Numbered from the stretch's first letter, positions 42,005 to 51,798 are shown. The stretch is 64,000 nucleotides of DNA from Bacteroidia bacterium (GCA_030430205.1 JAUIGE010000009.1:1-64000), one strand, 5' to 3'. Made by a program: numbers and translations. The notes: generated from the sequence alone by a model not told the origin.

Positions 42005-42967
42005 ATGAGTCTCAATCATATCCCCAAAGTTGACCTGAACGACTACATCCACGGCGACGAAGCCGCCAAAGCTGCTTTTGTCAAAAAGCTGGGCGACTCC
42101 TTCTCGCAAATTGGATTTGCGATCGTGAAAAATCACGGTGTTCCGCAGGAACATATCGACAAAGCATATGATGCTTTTCAGCGATTTTTCGCTTTGCCTA
42201 CCGAAGTCAAGGAAAAATATGAAGACAAAGCCCTGGCAGGCCAACGCGGCTACACATCCAAGGGTCGTGAGCATGCCAAAGGCAAAACGGTAGGCGACCT
42301 GAAGGAATTTTACCATGTAGGCCAGATCGTTAATGATGGAGACCCCATCAAGGCTGAATATCCAGACAACATCTGGGTGGATGAAGTTCCTGAAGTACAG
42401 GAATATGGGGTAAAAGTGTACCAATCTCTGGAAGGCTCAGGCCGGTATCTTTTGCGCGCCATTGCTGAGTATTTGGGATTAGATGTCCATTATTTTGACA
42501 GCAATATTTTTCATGGAAACAGCATTTTGCGACCCATTCACTACTATGGGATTGAAAATCCGCATGAAGTGCCTGATGGCGCTGTGCGTGCTGCAGAGCA
42601 TGAAGACATCAACCTGATCACCTTGCTGATCGGTGCAAGTGCAGAAGGTCTGCAGGTGTTGAATGCAGAGGGCGAATGGGTGGCGGCGGCTCCCGAGTCC
42701 GATGAAATCGTCATCAATGTGGGCGATATGCTCCAGCGATTGACCAACAATCGCCTGCGCTCTACGACGCATCGCGTCGTGAATCCCCCACGGGAGAGCA
42801 TGCACTTGCCGCGCTATTCCATGCCGTTTTTCCTGCATCCCCGTTCCGAAATGGACCTCACTTGCCTGGAAGGATGCATAGATGATGCGCATCCCAAAGC
42901 TTATAGTGACATGACAGCAGGAGAATACCTGGACGAAAGGCTAAGAGAAATTGGCCTGAAGAAATAA
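42005..42967 (+). CDS. 2OG-Fe(II) dioxygenase, isopenicillin-N-synthase-like
   Basis: A 320-residue non-haem iron oxygenase. The N-terminal DIOX-N segment covers 1-120 (IPKVDLNDYI ... GFAIVKNHG). The jelly-roll core has the iron ligands His199, Asp201 (AEHEDINLITLL) and His256 (STTHRVVN), and the 2-oxoglutarate-binding Arg270-x-Ser272 (PRYSMPFF). Substrate unknown; related enzymes hydroxylate small molecules or make antibiotics and plant hormones. A stand-alone gene, convergent with the asparaginase gene, which ends two bases away. Confidence 0.9.
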   Translation: MSLNHIPKVDLNDYIHGDEAAKAAFVKKLGDSFSQIGFAIVKNHGVPQEHIDKAYDAFQRFFALPTEVKEKYEDKALAGQRGYTSKGREHAKGKTVGDLKEFYHVGQIVNDGDPIKAEYPDNIWVDEVPEVQEYGVKVYQSLEGSGRYLLRAIAEYLGLDVHYFDSNIFHGNSILRPIHYYGIENPHEVPDGAVRAAEHEDINLITLLIGASAEGLQVLNAEGEWVAAAPESDEIVINVGDMLQRLTNNRLRSTTHRVVNPPRESMHLPRYSMPFFLHPRSEMDLTCLEGCIDDAHPKAYSDMTAGEYLDERLREIGLKK

Positions 42968-42969
42968 GG

Positions 42970-43965
42970 CTAGTTTTTAAGGAGCGAATCACAGCGGATC
43001 AACTGATTTTCAGTTCCCCGGGCGATAGCATAGGAGAAACCAGGGTGTATGGCATAGGCACCAAAAGCCCTGTTTTTATCTATGGCGATAAAAGCAGCCT
43101 GTGCTTCTTCATAATTTTTGACCTTTTTTGCCAACCGCCTGATGCCCTCTTCACAGGCTTCCTGTGGACTCGCACCCTGGCGCATCAGCTCTACGATCAG
43201 AAATGAGCCCAGCGTCTTTAAGATCATCTCTCCCAGGCCTGTAGCGACTACCGCGCCTACTTCTCCGTCACAATAAAGGCCTGCACCGATTACGGGCGAA
43301 TCCCCTACCCTGCCGCGCATTTTGTAGCCAAGTCCACTTGTCGTACAGGAAGCGGCCAGATGGCCCTTTCCATCTATGGCAATCATCCCGATGGTATCGT
43401 GGTTTTCTATATTGATAAGGGGTTTATATTGCTTTTCCACCAGCCACTTTTCCCATCTTTCTTTAGCTTCTGGGGTAAGCAAATCCATTTTTTCAAAGCC
43501 AGCGGAAAGCGCAAATTGCAGCGCTCCTTCTCCTGCCAACATCACGTGGGGTGTATCCTCCATGACCTTTCGAGCCACAGAAATCGGGTGCATGATATGC
43601 TCGATAAAACATACCGAGCCGCAGTTTCCATCATGATCCATGATGCAGGCGTCCAGGGTGACATGCCCATCCCTATCAGGAGTACTGCCATAACCGACAG
43701 TGGTGGTATTAGGATCGGCCTCGACTACCATGACCCCCGCCTCGACAGCATCCAGAGCAGATCCGCCTTGCTGAAGGCGTTGCCAGGCAGCTGCATTTGC
43801 CGGAATCCCATGATCCCAGGTGGAAATGACAATAGGTTCGCCAGCGATGGGTGATACAGGGACTGAAGTCTCCAAAGGAGTAGGTTGACATGCAGTTTGT
43901 GAGGCAGTAAGCATTCCAAGGCTTCCAATCAGGCTTCTTCCCAGGAATTTTCTTCGGCTTATCAT
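42970..43965 (-). CDS. Glycosylasparaginase (N4-(beta-N-acetylglucosaminyl)-L-asparaginase)
   Basis: A 331-residue Ntn hydrolase. An N-terminal twin-arginine signal (MISRRKFLGRSLIG) with a lipobox-like TAC suggests periplasmic or lipid-anchored location. The precursor cleaves itself before Thr191 (ENHDTIGMIAIDGKGHL), the catalytic nucleophile; downstream motifs TSGLGYKMRGRVGDSPVIGAGLY fit the family. It removes asparagine from GlcNAc-Asn in glycoprotein breakdown. Independent gene; convergent with the oxygenase. Confidence 0.92.
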   Translation of the reverse strand: MISRRKFLGRSLIGSLGMLTASQTACQPTPLETSVPVSPIAGEPIVISTWDHGIPANAAAWQRLQQGGSALDAVEAGVMVVEADPNTTTVGYGSTPDRDGHVTLDACIMDHDGNCGSVCFIEHIMHPISVARKVMEDTPHVMLAGEGALQFALSAGFEKMDLLTPEAKERWEKWLVEKQYKPLINIENHDTIGMIAIDGKGHLAASCTTSGLGYKMRGRVGDSPVIGAGLYCDGEVGAVVATGLGEMILKTLGSFLIVELMRQGASPQEACEEGIRRLAKKVKNYEEAQAAFIAIDKNRAFGAYAIHPGFSYAIARGTENQLIRCDSLLKN

Positions 43966-44471
43966 TAAATGTGATGAGGTTAGAGTTAAAAATATTCCCC
44001 TTAATCTGTCTTTCTATAAACTACATATTAAGGCGATATTTTTTGATATAAAAAAAAATCCACTCTTTTCGAAAAAAGAGTGGATTTTCATGAAGCATTC
44101 TTGCAAGAAGAAGGGGTCTCAAAGACCAATTTCTTACGTTCTTGCTGGTGTTAATCACAAATTCTGAAAGAACGATTGTGCTATATTCAGTCCCTCAACG
44201 AAAAATAGCACTTGTGGAAATGTGTAATTTTTTCCGAGTTATCTACATAAATAACAAAAATCATGCCGTCAGAGAAATATTTTCAACAATCGCAATATAT
44301 GAGCGAAAATAAGGACTCGAAAAAGATGCTCACTGCCACTTTCCTTTCATTTGTAGAACATTGTATACGAAAATAAAGACAGTGTATACACTTTGAAGGC
44401 CTATTTTGGACAGCTCTCAGGCGAACAATTCCTTTTGAGCATATTCTTGAAGGAGGTAATAAAACGGTTAT
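43966..44471. other. Intergenic region with terminator and palindromes
   Basis: No protein gene is visible in these 506 bases. A very stable terminator at 44050-44088 serves minus-strand transcription from the 1354-aa gene, whose stop is 384 bases away. Between them lie small palindromes: TTCTTGCAAGAA (44098-44109), GGTCT/AGACC nearby, and AGTGTATACACT (44381-44392). This spacing leaves room for a minus-strand small RNA or long 3' UTR. Confidence 0.45.
44050..44088 (-). terminator. Perfect 15-bp rho-independent terminator
   Basis: AAAATCCACTCTTTT (44055-44069) and AAAAGAGTGGATTTT (44074-44088) pair over 15 bases around a CGAA loop. On the minus strand the stem runs into more than eight T. 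It stops transcription coming from the 1354-aa gene, or from a small RNA downstream of it. Confidence 0.85.
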
Positions 44472-47400
44472 TTAACGCTTGAAAATCTTACCCGTTTTTA
44501 TTGTAAGATCAAATTGAAGTCGGTAAAAATACATAGCCCCGGCCATGTCAGAAAAGTCCCAGAAAATCGTCTCTTTTCCTTTCGAAAGCCAAATGGATTT
44601 TTGCTGAATCAGACGGCCATCGGCGGAGATAAGTTCCAGTTGGAGTGTTCCACTCACAGGAGCGAAAACTTCCAGTTGAAGACCATTACTGACAGGATTC
44701 GGATATGCTTTGACCAATTCAAAATCATTCCATTCGCCCCAAAATGCCTCTTCCACAGAAGAATAAAAGAAATCCCCCCCTGCGTTCACAGACCGGATCC
44801 TGTAGTAGTTGATCCCCAAATGAGGCTGCAAATCCTTTGCATGATAGCTGCCATCAATAAGGGCAAAATCCCCTTTCGATCCCTTTTGAATGCTTTCAAA
44901 CAACATCCCGTCGCTGCTTCTTTCCACTTCATATCCAAGCAAATCCTGGCTGTTTTCGACTTCCCACTGCAAGGCTATATGGTCCTCTTTCGCTTCAGCC
45001 CGGAAGTCTACATAGGTCAGCGGCTGGGGTTGATCCAGGGCAATGGCAAATTCTGAAAAGGCCGTATAGGCCGTTCTCGAAGCAATAACGGTTGTTCCCA
45101 AATCGGTATAGCCATTGTCAACGGCAGGAATAGTCCATGCACTGGCGCTATGGGGTCTGCGAACGACAGCATAATGTCCTGCCCCACCATTGCTGTAGCC
45201 TGTCTCCGCCAGGGTCAGATTAAAGCTTCCGCTAAAAGCAGCAACAGGATTATCTACTATCGTCCAGTAGCCTCCATCCAGCAAGCCCGAAAAATTGACT
45301 GCGTCGGTGGGATCAAGCAAGTTGGGCGTCAGAACCAAAGAGGCCAAAGGCCTGTTGAAATTCACATCTATATCTGTAGCACCTGCTGTGCCCAGGATGT
45401 CTATTGTGGCCAGTTCATAATAAATACTGGTTCCAACGGGATAATCATAACCCGCAGTACTGCTGTTGATCGCCCGCCTGAGGACGCCATCAAAAACATA
45501 TCTGTTATTCGCATAGCCTTGCAAGGCTCCAATTTGGCTGTTGTTGATGTCCAGCATAAAGCCATTTGCATCTATTTTTCCTCCCTGAAAAAGAAGTCGT
45601 CCATTTTGGCCCGGACCTCCTGTATAGGCTTCATCCAGGATGACGTCGTAATTCAACACAAGATTTCCACTGGCTTTGTTTACATCTATAGAGAAAAAGC
45701 CTTCGGGATTTACCCCCCCACATTCTATGGTCTGGTTGCCATTTCCCACAAAACGAACTTTGGAATTTCCCTCATCAAAAGCATTGGAAGTCAGCAAATT
45801 GTTCCAATTTCCATGAAGGACTATCTGCCCATCCAAGGTATTGTCGTTGCTGTCATTGCCATCGAGGCTGCCGGTTCCGGCCAGGTTGAGGTTTCCGTAA
45901 ATAGCCAGAATATTGAGGCTATTGCCGCTTACATCTACTCTTTGGGGGCCATTGATGGTCAGGTTTTTACAGCTTGCTGTATCGGAAAAGCGATCTGAAT
46001 AGGTGGCTGTATAGTCCACCCGGGCCTCATTGGGAGCGGCATTGACGAGCACACTCACGCCGGAGTCCGGCACCTGAAAATTGTCCCAATTGTGACAATC
46101 GAACCAATTGTTGTCAAATTCTCCGGTCCAAAGACCGGGGGTGACGGTGCCACTGATCGTGAAGGTATTGGAACAAATTGTTCCAGGTAAATCATCTCCT
46201 CCGCTGCCGGTGGCAGCGACCCAATTGGTTCCAAAGGAAACAATGCTTGCTATCAGGTTGTGAAAGGAGCTATTGCGTGTGCCGTTATAATAGGCGGAAT
46301 AATTGCCCGGTGTACTATTGCCTTCTATGGCAAAACACTCAATATCCGGAGGAATACGGGAACGTCTGCGATCCTGAAAATTGGGCAGGCCAATGGTATT
46401 ATCAGCCACATCAAACCAGGCTGCGCCATCCATGATTCCGCCCAGTATTCTCCCATCAAAGGTGCCATAGCTTGCCTTCAGGTTCCATGCTCCCTGCATC
46501 AGGAAAATAGGATCGGGATTGCTGGTGGAAAAATTGACCACCCCATTGGTTGAAGCGTCTTCAACAGCCACAAAATCCACTCCCGAAGTCAATGCGCTAC
46601 CATTGAGCGAAACCGTATTGATAGGGGTACCCAGCGAAGCTGGCAAGTCAATGCACCAGACTGCACCGGCAGCCACCGTACTTGCCCCCAGGTAGGTAAA
46701 TCGCTGGGAAGAAATGGTTGAATCCGGATTGCCGCTGGCGCTGTACCAACGCTCTGTGCGTACATTCGAAGCCGCTTCCAGCTCATAACAGGCATTTCCA
46801 ATAGAAAAAGAAGTCCCCGATGGAAAATCCACCAGATTGGTCAGTACGATTCTATCGGTTCCGCCGCTGATATTGTTGTCAAAACCAATAATGATCAAAT
46901 CACCCGGAAAAAGGGTGATGCCGGGCGTCAGGCAGACTTCCGCTCCCGAGCTCCAATTGGTTCCCTGGCGAATGTATACCTCAAAACAATAGGTCGTACC
47001 ATTGACAAGGGAAGTAACATTCACGGAATTTCCTGCTCCTTTATAAATCACCTGATTGGGGCCTGCATAGGCATTATTGGCGGTATATGCCGAGCCATTT
47101 CCTGTAGGGGAAAAACCAAGCCCTGCGGTCAGATCAGCCACCACCAGGATTTCGTCGAAGCAGCCTGCATCAGGATTTGTCCACCGGATGGTAGCCGTTC
47201 CATCACCCGGAATCCCATTGAGGTCGCGCACATTGTTCAGGCCCGTGGTGAGGGTGCGCTGGCTGCCTGAAGACCAGACGGTCCCCGTATTATTTTTGTA
47301 TACAAAAACCTTAACCGTATAGCTCAGGCCTGTGGTCAGGCCTGTAATGGTCAGGCTGCTGCCTGCGCCTTTGTAAGCCAGCCTCCTTCCTGCACCATAA

Positions 47401-48536
47401 TTGGGTGCAAAAAGGAAATTTGAATTTGCATTGATGTATCCATTGGCATCCAGGGTTGGATTTCCAGGTGCGCTTCCCTGTTCCACAAAAACCACCAATC
47501 CATCATAGGTAGAACTGGGCAAAGTCCAGCTGAGGGTGACACTATTATTAGTGATGCAGGTATAATCAAAACCAGAAACATTTTCGGGAACAGTGGTCCC
47601 ATTGTTTGTGGGAGGGGAAGTCGTAAGATAAAGCTCCCCGCCTGCGGCGCAGTTGTATTCAAAAACAGCGAAATGATAGGTTTCACCTGGCGTCAGGCCC
47701 GTTACAGAGACGGAGTTGGCCGCTCCTGCATAAAGGACATATTGTCCTCCTCCGAGGTCCGATCCGCTGCCATAGGCAGCATTTGCTGTATAGGTAGTAT
47801 TGTTGGTTGGGGTAGCTGTGACAGCACTTCCTTCGCGGATCAGCACGATCCGGCCCAGGCCGTTACCGTTGGTCCAACTGAGATCAGCAGTGGTACTGCT
47901 CAGGTTGGAGACCATCAGGCCAGAGGCCTGGGTGCTGGGTGGCGTCAGGCAGGGGCCTGAGAGGACTCCTTCCAGCTCGAAGTTGTCAAATCCGGCATAA
48001 TCCGAACCGCCATTTTGGGTCACATAGACAATCAGGCCCACAGTCGTGGGTGTACCGGAAACGTTGATCGTTTGAGTCTGCCATCCGGCAGTAGACAGAC
48101 CTCCCACTCCGCCCGTGAATAAAGCCGTAATCCCCTGCCCTACCCCATTTACCACCAATTCATATTCAACTTTATCACCGGTATCAAAGCCTTCAACATT
48201 GTAATCAAAACGAATGATGATGCTGGTAAAGGAAGCCACATTTTCATTTGCAAATGTAAGCGTACCTGCAACCCCTGAGGTGGTACCTCCATTGGGGTTT
48301 TCAAGGTCTTGTACCCCCCAAAAACTACTGCCTGGGGCCGGGGCTGAAATAGAACCCAAACTGCCCGAGACCACCGCCCAAACATCCCCGCTCACATTAA
48401 AAGTAGCGGGATTGGGGGTATAGTTCCAGGAACCCGCACCTTCAAAATTTTCATTTACGATGGTAAGCTGAGCAGAAAGCGGAAGGGAAAAAAGAGATAA
48501 AATGGCCGAAAGAAGGAAAGGGGAGAACGTTTTCAT
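44472..48536 (-). CDS. Large T9SS cargo: MAM-like, FnIII, lamin-tail-like modules
   Basis: 1354 residues. Signal peptide 1-23. A jelly-roll/MAM-like domain (~24-195), three fibronectin type III-like domains (~198-540) each ending in GLTPG/GLTTG-type turns, a lamin-tail-like domain (~545-760, GDLIIIGFDNNISGGTDRIVLTNL...), a beta-helix/G8-like region with WTGEFDNNWFDCHNWDNFQVPDSGVSVLV (~850 on), and a C-terminal T9SS sorting domain (AYPNPVSNGLQLEVFAPV ... LISADGRLIQQKSIWL ... MYFYRLQFD). No catalytic site is visible. Probable large surface adhesin. Its 3' region carries the long terminator. No partner genes are adjacent. Confidence 0.8.
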   Translation of the reverse strand: MKTFSPFLLSAILSLFSLPLSAQLTIVNENFEGAGSWNYTPNPATFNVSGDVWAVVSGSLGSISAPAPGSSFWGVQDLENPNGGTTSGVAGTLTFANENVASFTSIIIRFDYNVEGFDTGDKVEYELVVNGVGQGITALFTGGVGGLSTAGWQTQTINVSGTPTTVGLIVYVTQNGGSDYAGFDNFELEGVLSGPCLTPPSTQASGLMVSNLSSTTADLSWTNGNGLGRIVLIREGSAVTATPTNNTTYTANAAYGSGSDLGGGQYVLYAGAANSVSVTGLTPGETYHFAVFEYNCAAGGELYLTTSPPTNNGTTVPENVSGFDYTCITNNSVTLSWTLPSSTYDGLVVFVEQGSAPGNPTLDANGYINANSNFLFAPNYGAGRRLAYKGAGSSLTITGLTTGLSYTVKVFVYKNNTGTVWSSGSQRTLTTGLNNVRDLNGIPGDGTATIRWTNPDAGCFDEILVVADLTAGLGFSPTGNGSAYTANNAYAGPNQVIYKGAGNSVNVTSLVNGTTYCFEVYIRQGTNWSSGAEVCLTPGITLFPGDLIIIGFDNNISGGTDRIVLTNLVDFPSGTSFSIGNACYELEAASNVRTERWYSASGNPDSTISSQRFTYLGASTVAAGAVWCIDLPASLGTPINTVSLNGSALTSGVDFVAVEDASTNGVVNFSTSNPDPIFLMQGAWNLKASYGTFDGRILGGIMDGAAWFDVADNTIGLPNFQDRRRSRIPPDIECFAIEGNSTPGNYSAYYNGTRNSSFHNLIASIVSFGTNWVAATGSGGDDLPGTICSNTFTISGTVTPGLWTGEFDNNWFDCHNWDNFQVPDSGVSVLVNAAPNEARVDYTATYSDRFSDTASCKNLTINGPQRVDVSGNSLNILAIYGNLNLAGTGSLDGNDSNDNTLDGQIVLHGNWNNLLTSNAFDEGNSKVRFVGNGNQTIECGGVNPEGFFSIDVNKASGNLVLNYDVILDEAYTGGPGQNGRLLFQGGKIDANGFMLDINNSQIGALQGYANNRYVFDGVLRRAINSSTAGYDYPVGTSIYYELATIDILGTAGATDIDVNFNRPLASLVLTPNLLDPTDAVNFSGLLDGGYWTIVDNPVAAFSGSFNLTLAETGYSNGGAGHYAVVRRPHSASAWTIPAVDNGYTDLGTTVIASRTAYTAFSEFAIALDQPQPLTYVDFRAEAKEDHIALQWEVENSQDLLGYEVERSSDGMLFESIQKGSKGDFALIDGSYHAKDLQPHLGINYYRIRSVNAGGDFFYSSVEEAFWGEWNDFELVKAYPNPVSNGLQLEVFAPVSGTLQLELISADGRLIQQKSIWLSKGKETIFWDFSDMAGAMYFYRLQFDLTIKTGKIFKR

Positions 48537-48620
48537 GGTGCTTTTGTCATTGGAGTGTACAATTCAAGGCCAAAAAATACAAAAAAGCAGCTAAGTGAAG
48601 TAATCCATCTAAATTAAATC

Positions 48621-48650
48621 TTTGTTAAAGAAAGGTCAATCACTAATTTC
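48621..48650 (+). promoter_or_regulatory. Bacteroidota-type promoter before trkH
   Basis: TTTG (48621-48624), a 19-base spacer, then TAATTTC (48644-48650), close to the TTTG-N19-TAnnTTTG consensus of the main Bacteroidota sigma factor. Transcription would start about 14 bases before the ATG at 48671. Confidence 0.5.
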
Positions 48651-48670
48651 ACCACCCATATTAAGGAAAT

Positions 48671-50188
48671 ATGCCCAGGGCAAGAGCACAAGTAATTCAA
48701 CACAAAAGGCGTGGCCTGTTCAATTTTCGAATGGTTGCCAATGTCCTGGGCATGCTGCTGGCAATCAGTGGCTTAGCCATGTTGTTGGCGCTTCCTTTTT
48801 CCCTTTATTTTAAATCCGGTGATCATCCTGCGATTTTAATTTCAGGCCTGGGATCTATCAGCATCGGCTTATTGCTTTGGTTTTTCACCCGAAAAAACGC
48901 CAATTCCGAACTTCGGAAAAGAGATGGCTACCTGATTGTAACGCTGGGTTGGCTGATTATGTCTCTTGCCGGAGCTCTGCCCTATGTTCTTAGCGGAGCA
49001 ATTCCCAGCTATACGGATGCATTTTTTGAAACGATTTCTGGCTTTACGACCACAGGAGCCTCTATTTTGGGGCAAAATATCGAAGACCTGCCTTTGGGCC
49101 TACACTTTTGGCGAGCCATGACACATTGGATTGGCGGCATGGGAATCATCGTTTTGACGATTGCGATCCTGCCTCTCCTGGGCATTGGAGGCATGCAGCT
49201 GTATGCTGCCGAGGTGCCGGGGCCTACGCCCGATAAATTGACGCCGCGCGTCAAAGAGACAGCCAAAAGGCTGTGGATCATTTATGTCGCCCTGACAGCG
49301 GCAGAAGCTGTTTTGCTTATGCTGGGTGATATGAGCTTTTTTGATGCCATTTGCCATTCCATGTCTACCCTTTCGACGGGAGGATTTTCGACAAAACAAG
49401 CCAGTATGGGCCATTTTGGTGCCTATCACCAATATATTGTCTGCCTGTTTATGTTTCTGGCAGGCATCAACTTTTCGCTTACTTACTGGGCCCTGAAAGG
49501 CAAGCCATTAAGGCTTTGGAAAAACGAAGAATTTCGGGTTTACCTATATGCAGTCCTGGGGATTTCACTGCTTGTCACCTCCATAGTTTTCTGGGGAAAA
49601 TACCAGGAAACGGGGATTGGCTTTGAAAAAGCTTTTCGGGATAGCCTTTTCCAGGTATTATCCATCATTACAACCACAGGTTTTGGTACGGCAGATTATA
49701 CCTCCTGGGGCCACTTCCTCCTGGTACTGTTTTTTGTGCTCATGTTTATCGGTGCCAATGCAGGCTCCACAAGTGGCGGTGTCAAATTTGTGCGGATCAT
49801 TGTTATCCTAAAAAACAGCCATTATGAGCTAAAAAGGCAACTTCACCCCAATGCCATCCTGCCTGTTCGCTTCAATGGCAAGCCCATTAAAACAGAGGTT
49901 GTTTCCAAAATAAAGGCCTTTCTGATCATCTTTGTGCTGATTTTTGTCGCCGGCACATTTGTTATGTCCACCATGGGGCTGGACTTTGACTCCGCCATGG
50001 GCTCCGTGGCGGCCACCCTCGGCAATATCGGTCCCGGTATCGGGATAGTAGGACCTGGCGATGCCCTCAACTTTGCCCAAATACAGGATTCCGGAAAGTG
50101 GTTTCTTTCCTTCCTGATGCTTCTGGGCAGATTGGAACTTTTTACCGTCCTCATGCTTTTTACGCCTTTCTTTTGGCGGGATCATTAA
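48671..50188 (+). CDS. trkH: TrkH-family potassium transporter
   Basis: A 505-residue inner-membrane K+ uptake protein with four membrane-pore-membrane units. Selectivity-filter-like segments are visible: FTTTGASIL (~130), STLSTGGFS (~240), TTTGFGTADY (~345) and a last ATLGNIGPG (~455). TrkH needs a cytoplasmic TrkA nucleotide-binding partner, which is not in this window. Good promoter just upstream (48621-48650). Its stop lies inside a period-8 repeat. Expected to draw potassium in with protons or sodium. Confidence 0.9.
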   Translation: MPRARAQVIQHKRRGLFNFRMVANVLGMLLAISGLAMLLALPFSLYFKSGDHPAILISGLGSISIGLLLWFFTRKNANSELRKRDGYLIVTLGWLIMSLAGALPYVLSGAIPSYTDAFFETISGFTTTGASILGQNIEDLPLGLHFWRAMTHWIGGMGIIVLTIAILPLLGIGGMQLYAAEVPGPTPDKLTPRVKETAKRLWIIYVALTAAEAVLLMLGDMSFFDAICHSMSTLSTGGFSTKQASMGHFGAYHQYIVCLFMFLAGINFSLTYWALKGKPLRLWKNEEFRVYLYAVLGISLLVTSIVFWGKYQETGIGFEKAFRDSLFQVLSIITTTGFGTADYTSWGHFLLVLFFVLMFIGANAGSTSGGVKFVRIIVILKNSHYELKRQLHPNAILPVRFNGKPIKTEVVSKIKAFLIIFVLIFVAGTFVMSTMGLDFDSAMGSVAATLGNIGPGIGIVGPGDALNFAQIQDSGKWFLSFLMLLGRLELFTVLMLFTPFFWRDH

Positions 50189-50190
50189 GA

Positions 50191-50221
50191 AGATTGGCAG
50201 ATGAGCAGATTTGTAGATTAG
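50191..50221 (+). repeat. Period-8 repeat starting at trkH stop
   Basis: Units AGATTGGC, AGATGAGC, AGATTTGT, AGATTAG follow the trkH stop (TAA 50186-50188). The leading TTAAGAAGATTGGC shares 13 of 14 bases with the sequence at the lpxA stop (59945-59958, TTAAGAAGATTAGC). Confidence 0.65.
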
Positions 50222-50298
50222 AGGATGGAGGGGACTTTGTGCCTGTTATTGTGGCCTTATGGCGGAGATTGTTTATTTTGTTGCCAAAATATTATTAC

Positions 50299-50778
50299 AT
50301 GAAATCCATTTTATCTGTTTTTTTGTTGATGATCCTGTTTTTCCTTTTCACTGCTGAGTCCTGTGATCGTTCTGCCAAGTCGCTGAAAACAGTCAAGGCA
50401 GCTTCCTTTCTCCTTGGCACCAAAGACAGCACAAGTACTGCCAGTTGGCAAAAAGTCTCCCGTTTTGATCCCTACAATGGAGGACAGTTCCAAAGCTATG
50501 AAGGCAATCACAGCATGATTACGCTCTATGCAGATGGTAGCTATGAGGAAAAAGATCCTGAAAACTTTATCACAGGAAAGTACTACCTCAACAAAACCAA
50601 ATCGGCTATTGCCTTTGTGCCGGAAAAGATAAATGATACCGTACAGGATATAGCTGAAGGAGAACCCCGGTTTCGCCACGAAATCGTCAAATTTTCCGAA
50701 GACAGCCTGATTCTCGCCTGGCAAGGCAGGCATGGAATGGTAAGAGATACCTATGTGATGATGGAATCGGGAGAATAA
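50299..50778 (+). CDS. Small lipoprotein
   Basis: A 159-residue protein with a lipoprotein-type signal (LMILFFLFTAESC, Cys23). The mature part is beta-rich (GGQFQSYEGNHSMITLYADGSYEEKDPENFITGKYYLNKTKSAIAFVP), a pattern seen in lipocalin-like or DUF-type envelope lipoproteins; no named family recognised. The stop is directly followed by the meaB ATG, so these two are likely cotranscribed, though functional linkage is unclear. ATG at 50299 fits the signal peptide; the frame is open further upstream inside trkH. Confidence 0.6.
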   Translation: MKSILSVFLLMILFFLFTAESCDRSAKSLKTVKAASFLLGTKDSTSTASWQKVSRFDPYNGGQFQSYEGNHSMITLYADGSYEEKDPENFITGKYYLNKTKSAIAFVPEKINDTVQDIAEGEPRFRHEIVKFSEDSLILAWQGRHGMVRDTYVMMESGE

Positions 50779-51771
50779 ATGATTCGAAAGAGACTCAGTT
50801 CGGAAGAGTATGCCGCAGGCATACTGAAAGGGGATCGAATGATCCTCAGCAAATCTATCACCCTGATAGAGAGCAATTTAGATTCGGACAGAAATTTGGC
50901 CGGAGAGCTAATCTCCCACATCCTGCCCCATACAGGGCAGGCTTACCGCATCGGCATCACCGGGATTCCCGGTGTCGGCAAAAGCACCTTCATAGATAGC
51001 TTTGGCAGCTATCTCCTCGATCAGGGCCACAAAGTGGCCGTGCTTGCTGTAGACCCCTCCAGCAGCATCAGCAAAGGCAGCATATTGGGCGACAAAACAC
51101 GCATGCAACGGATTTCTCATCACCCCCAGGCCTATGTGCGCCCTTCCCCGACGGGCGGCTCTCTGGGAGGCGTCACGCGCAAAACGCGTGAGAGTCTGCT
51201 GCTGTGCGAAGCAGCGGGATTTGACATCATGCTGATCGAAACCGTGGGCGTAGGCCAGTCCGAAATCGCCGTTCACGGCATGGTAGATGCCTTTATGCTG
51301 CTCCTGCTGCCACATGCAGGCGACGAGCTGCAAGGCATCAAAAAGGGCATCATGGAAATGGCCGACCTGCTCGCCATTAACAAAGCCGATGGTGCGATGC
51401 AACAAAAAGCACAGGCCGCCAAGGCGGTTTATAGCCAGGCCTTGCGGCTTTTTCCCAAAACAGCCTCCGGCTGGAAACCGCCTGTGCTGACATGCTCAGC
51501 TTTGGAGCAAAAAGGCATTGGCGAGCTATATGAAAGCCTTTTGGCTTTTCAGCAAAAGCAGCAAGCTGCTGGTCATTGGCAGGAAAAACGCGCTGCGCAG
51601 CAGCAGCAGTGGATGCAGGAGCGCATCACGGATTTGCTGCATCAGGCCTTTTATGAAAATGAACAAGTGAAGGTTCGCTTTCCTGCTCTTGCGGAGCAAG
51701 TGGGCAAAGGCGAGATCGGGCCGATGCAGGCGGCGGAGACCCTGGTGCAAAAATGGATAGAGAAAAAATGA
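50779..51771 (+). CDS. meaB: Methylmalonyl-CoA mutase-associated GTPase MeaB/ArgK
   Basis: A 330-residue SIMIBI-class G protein. P-loop GIPGVGKST at 62-70, switch segment DPSSSISKGSILGDKTRM, G3 ETVGVGQSE, and base-recognition NKAD (LLAINKADG). It guards and loads adenosylcobalamin for methylmalonyl-CoA mutase. The mutase is not in the window, so it must act in trans. Starts at the base after the preceding stop. Confidence 0.93.
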   Translation: MIRKRLSSEEYAAGILKGDRMILSKSITLIESNLDSDRNLAGELISHILPHTGQAYRIGITGIPGVGKSTFIDSFGSYLLDQGHKVAVLAVDPSSSISKGSILGDKTRMQRISHHPQAYVRPSPTGGSLGGVTRKTRESLLLCEAAGFDIMLIETVGVGQSEIAVHGMVDAFMLLLLPHAGDELQGIKKGIMEMADLLAINKADGAMQQKAQAAKAVYSQALRLFPKTASGWKPPVLTCSALEQKGIGELYESLLAFQQKQQAAGHWQEKRAAQQQQWMQERITDLLHQAFYENEQVKVRFPALAEQVGKGEIGPMQAAETLVQKWIEKK

Positions 51772-51798
51772 TTTTTTAGCTGCTAATGGCCCCTTTTT

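Noticed and set aside
45150-45998. Open antisense frame of 282 codons opposite the 1354-aa gene
   Set aside because: The residues reflect repeats of the real gene on the other strand; no domain or signal is visible.
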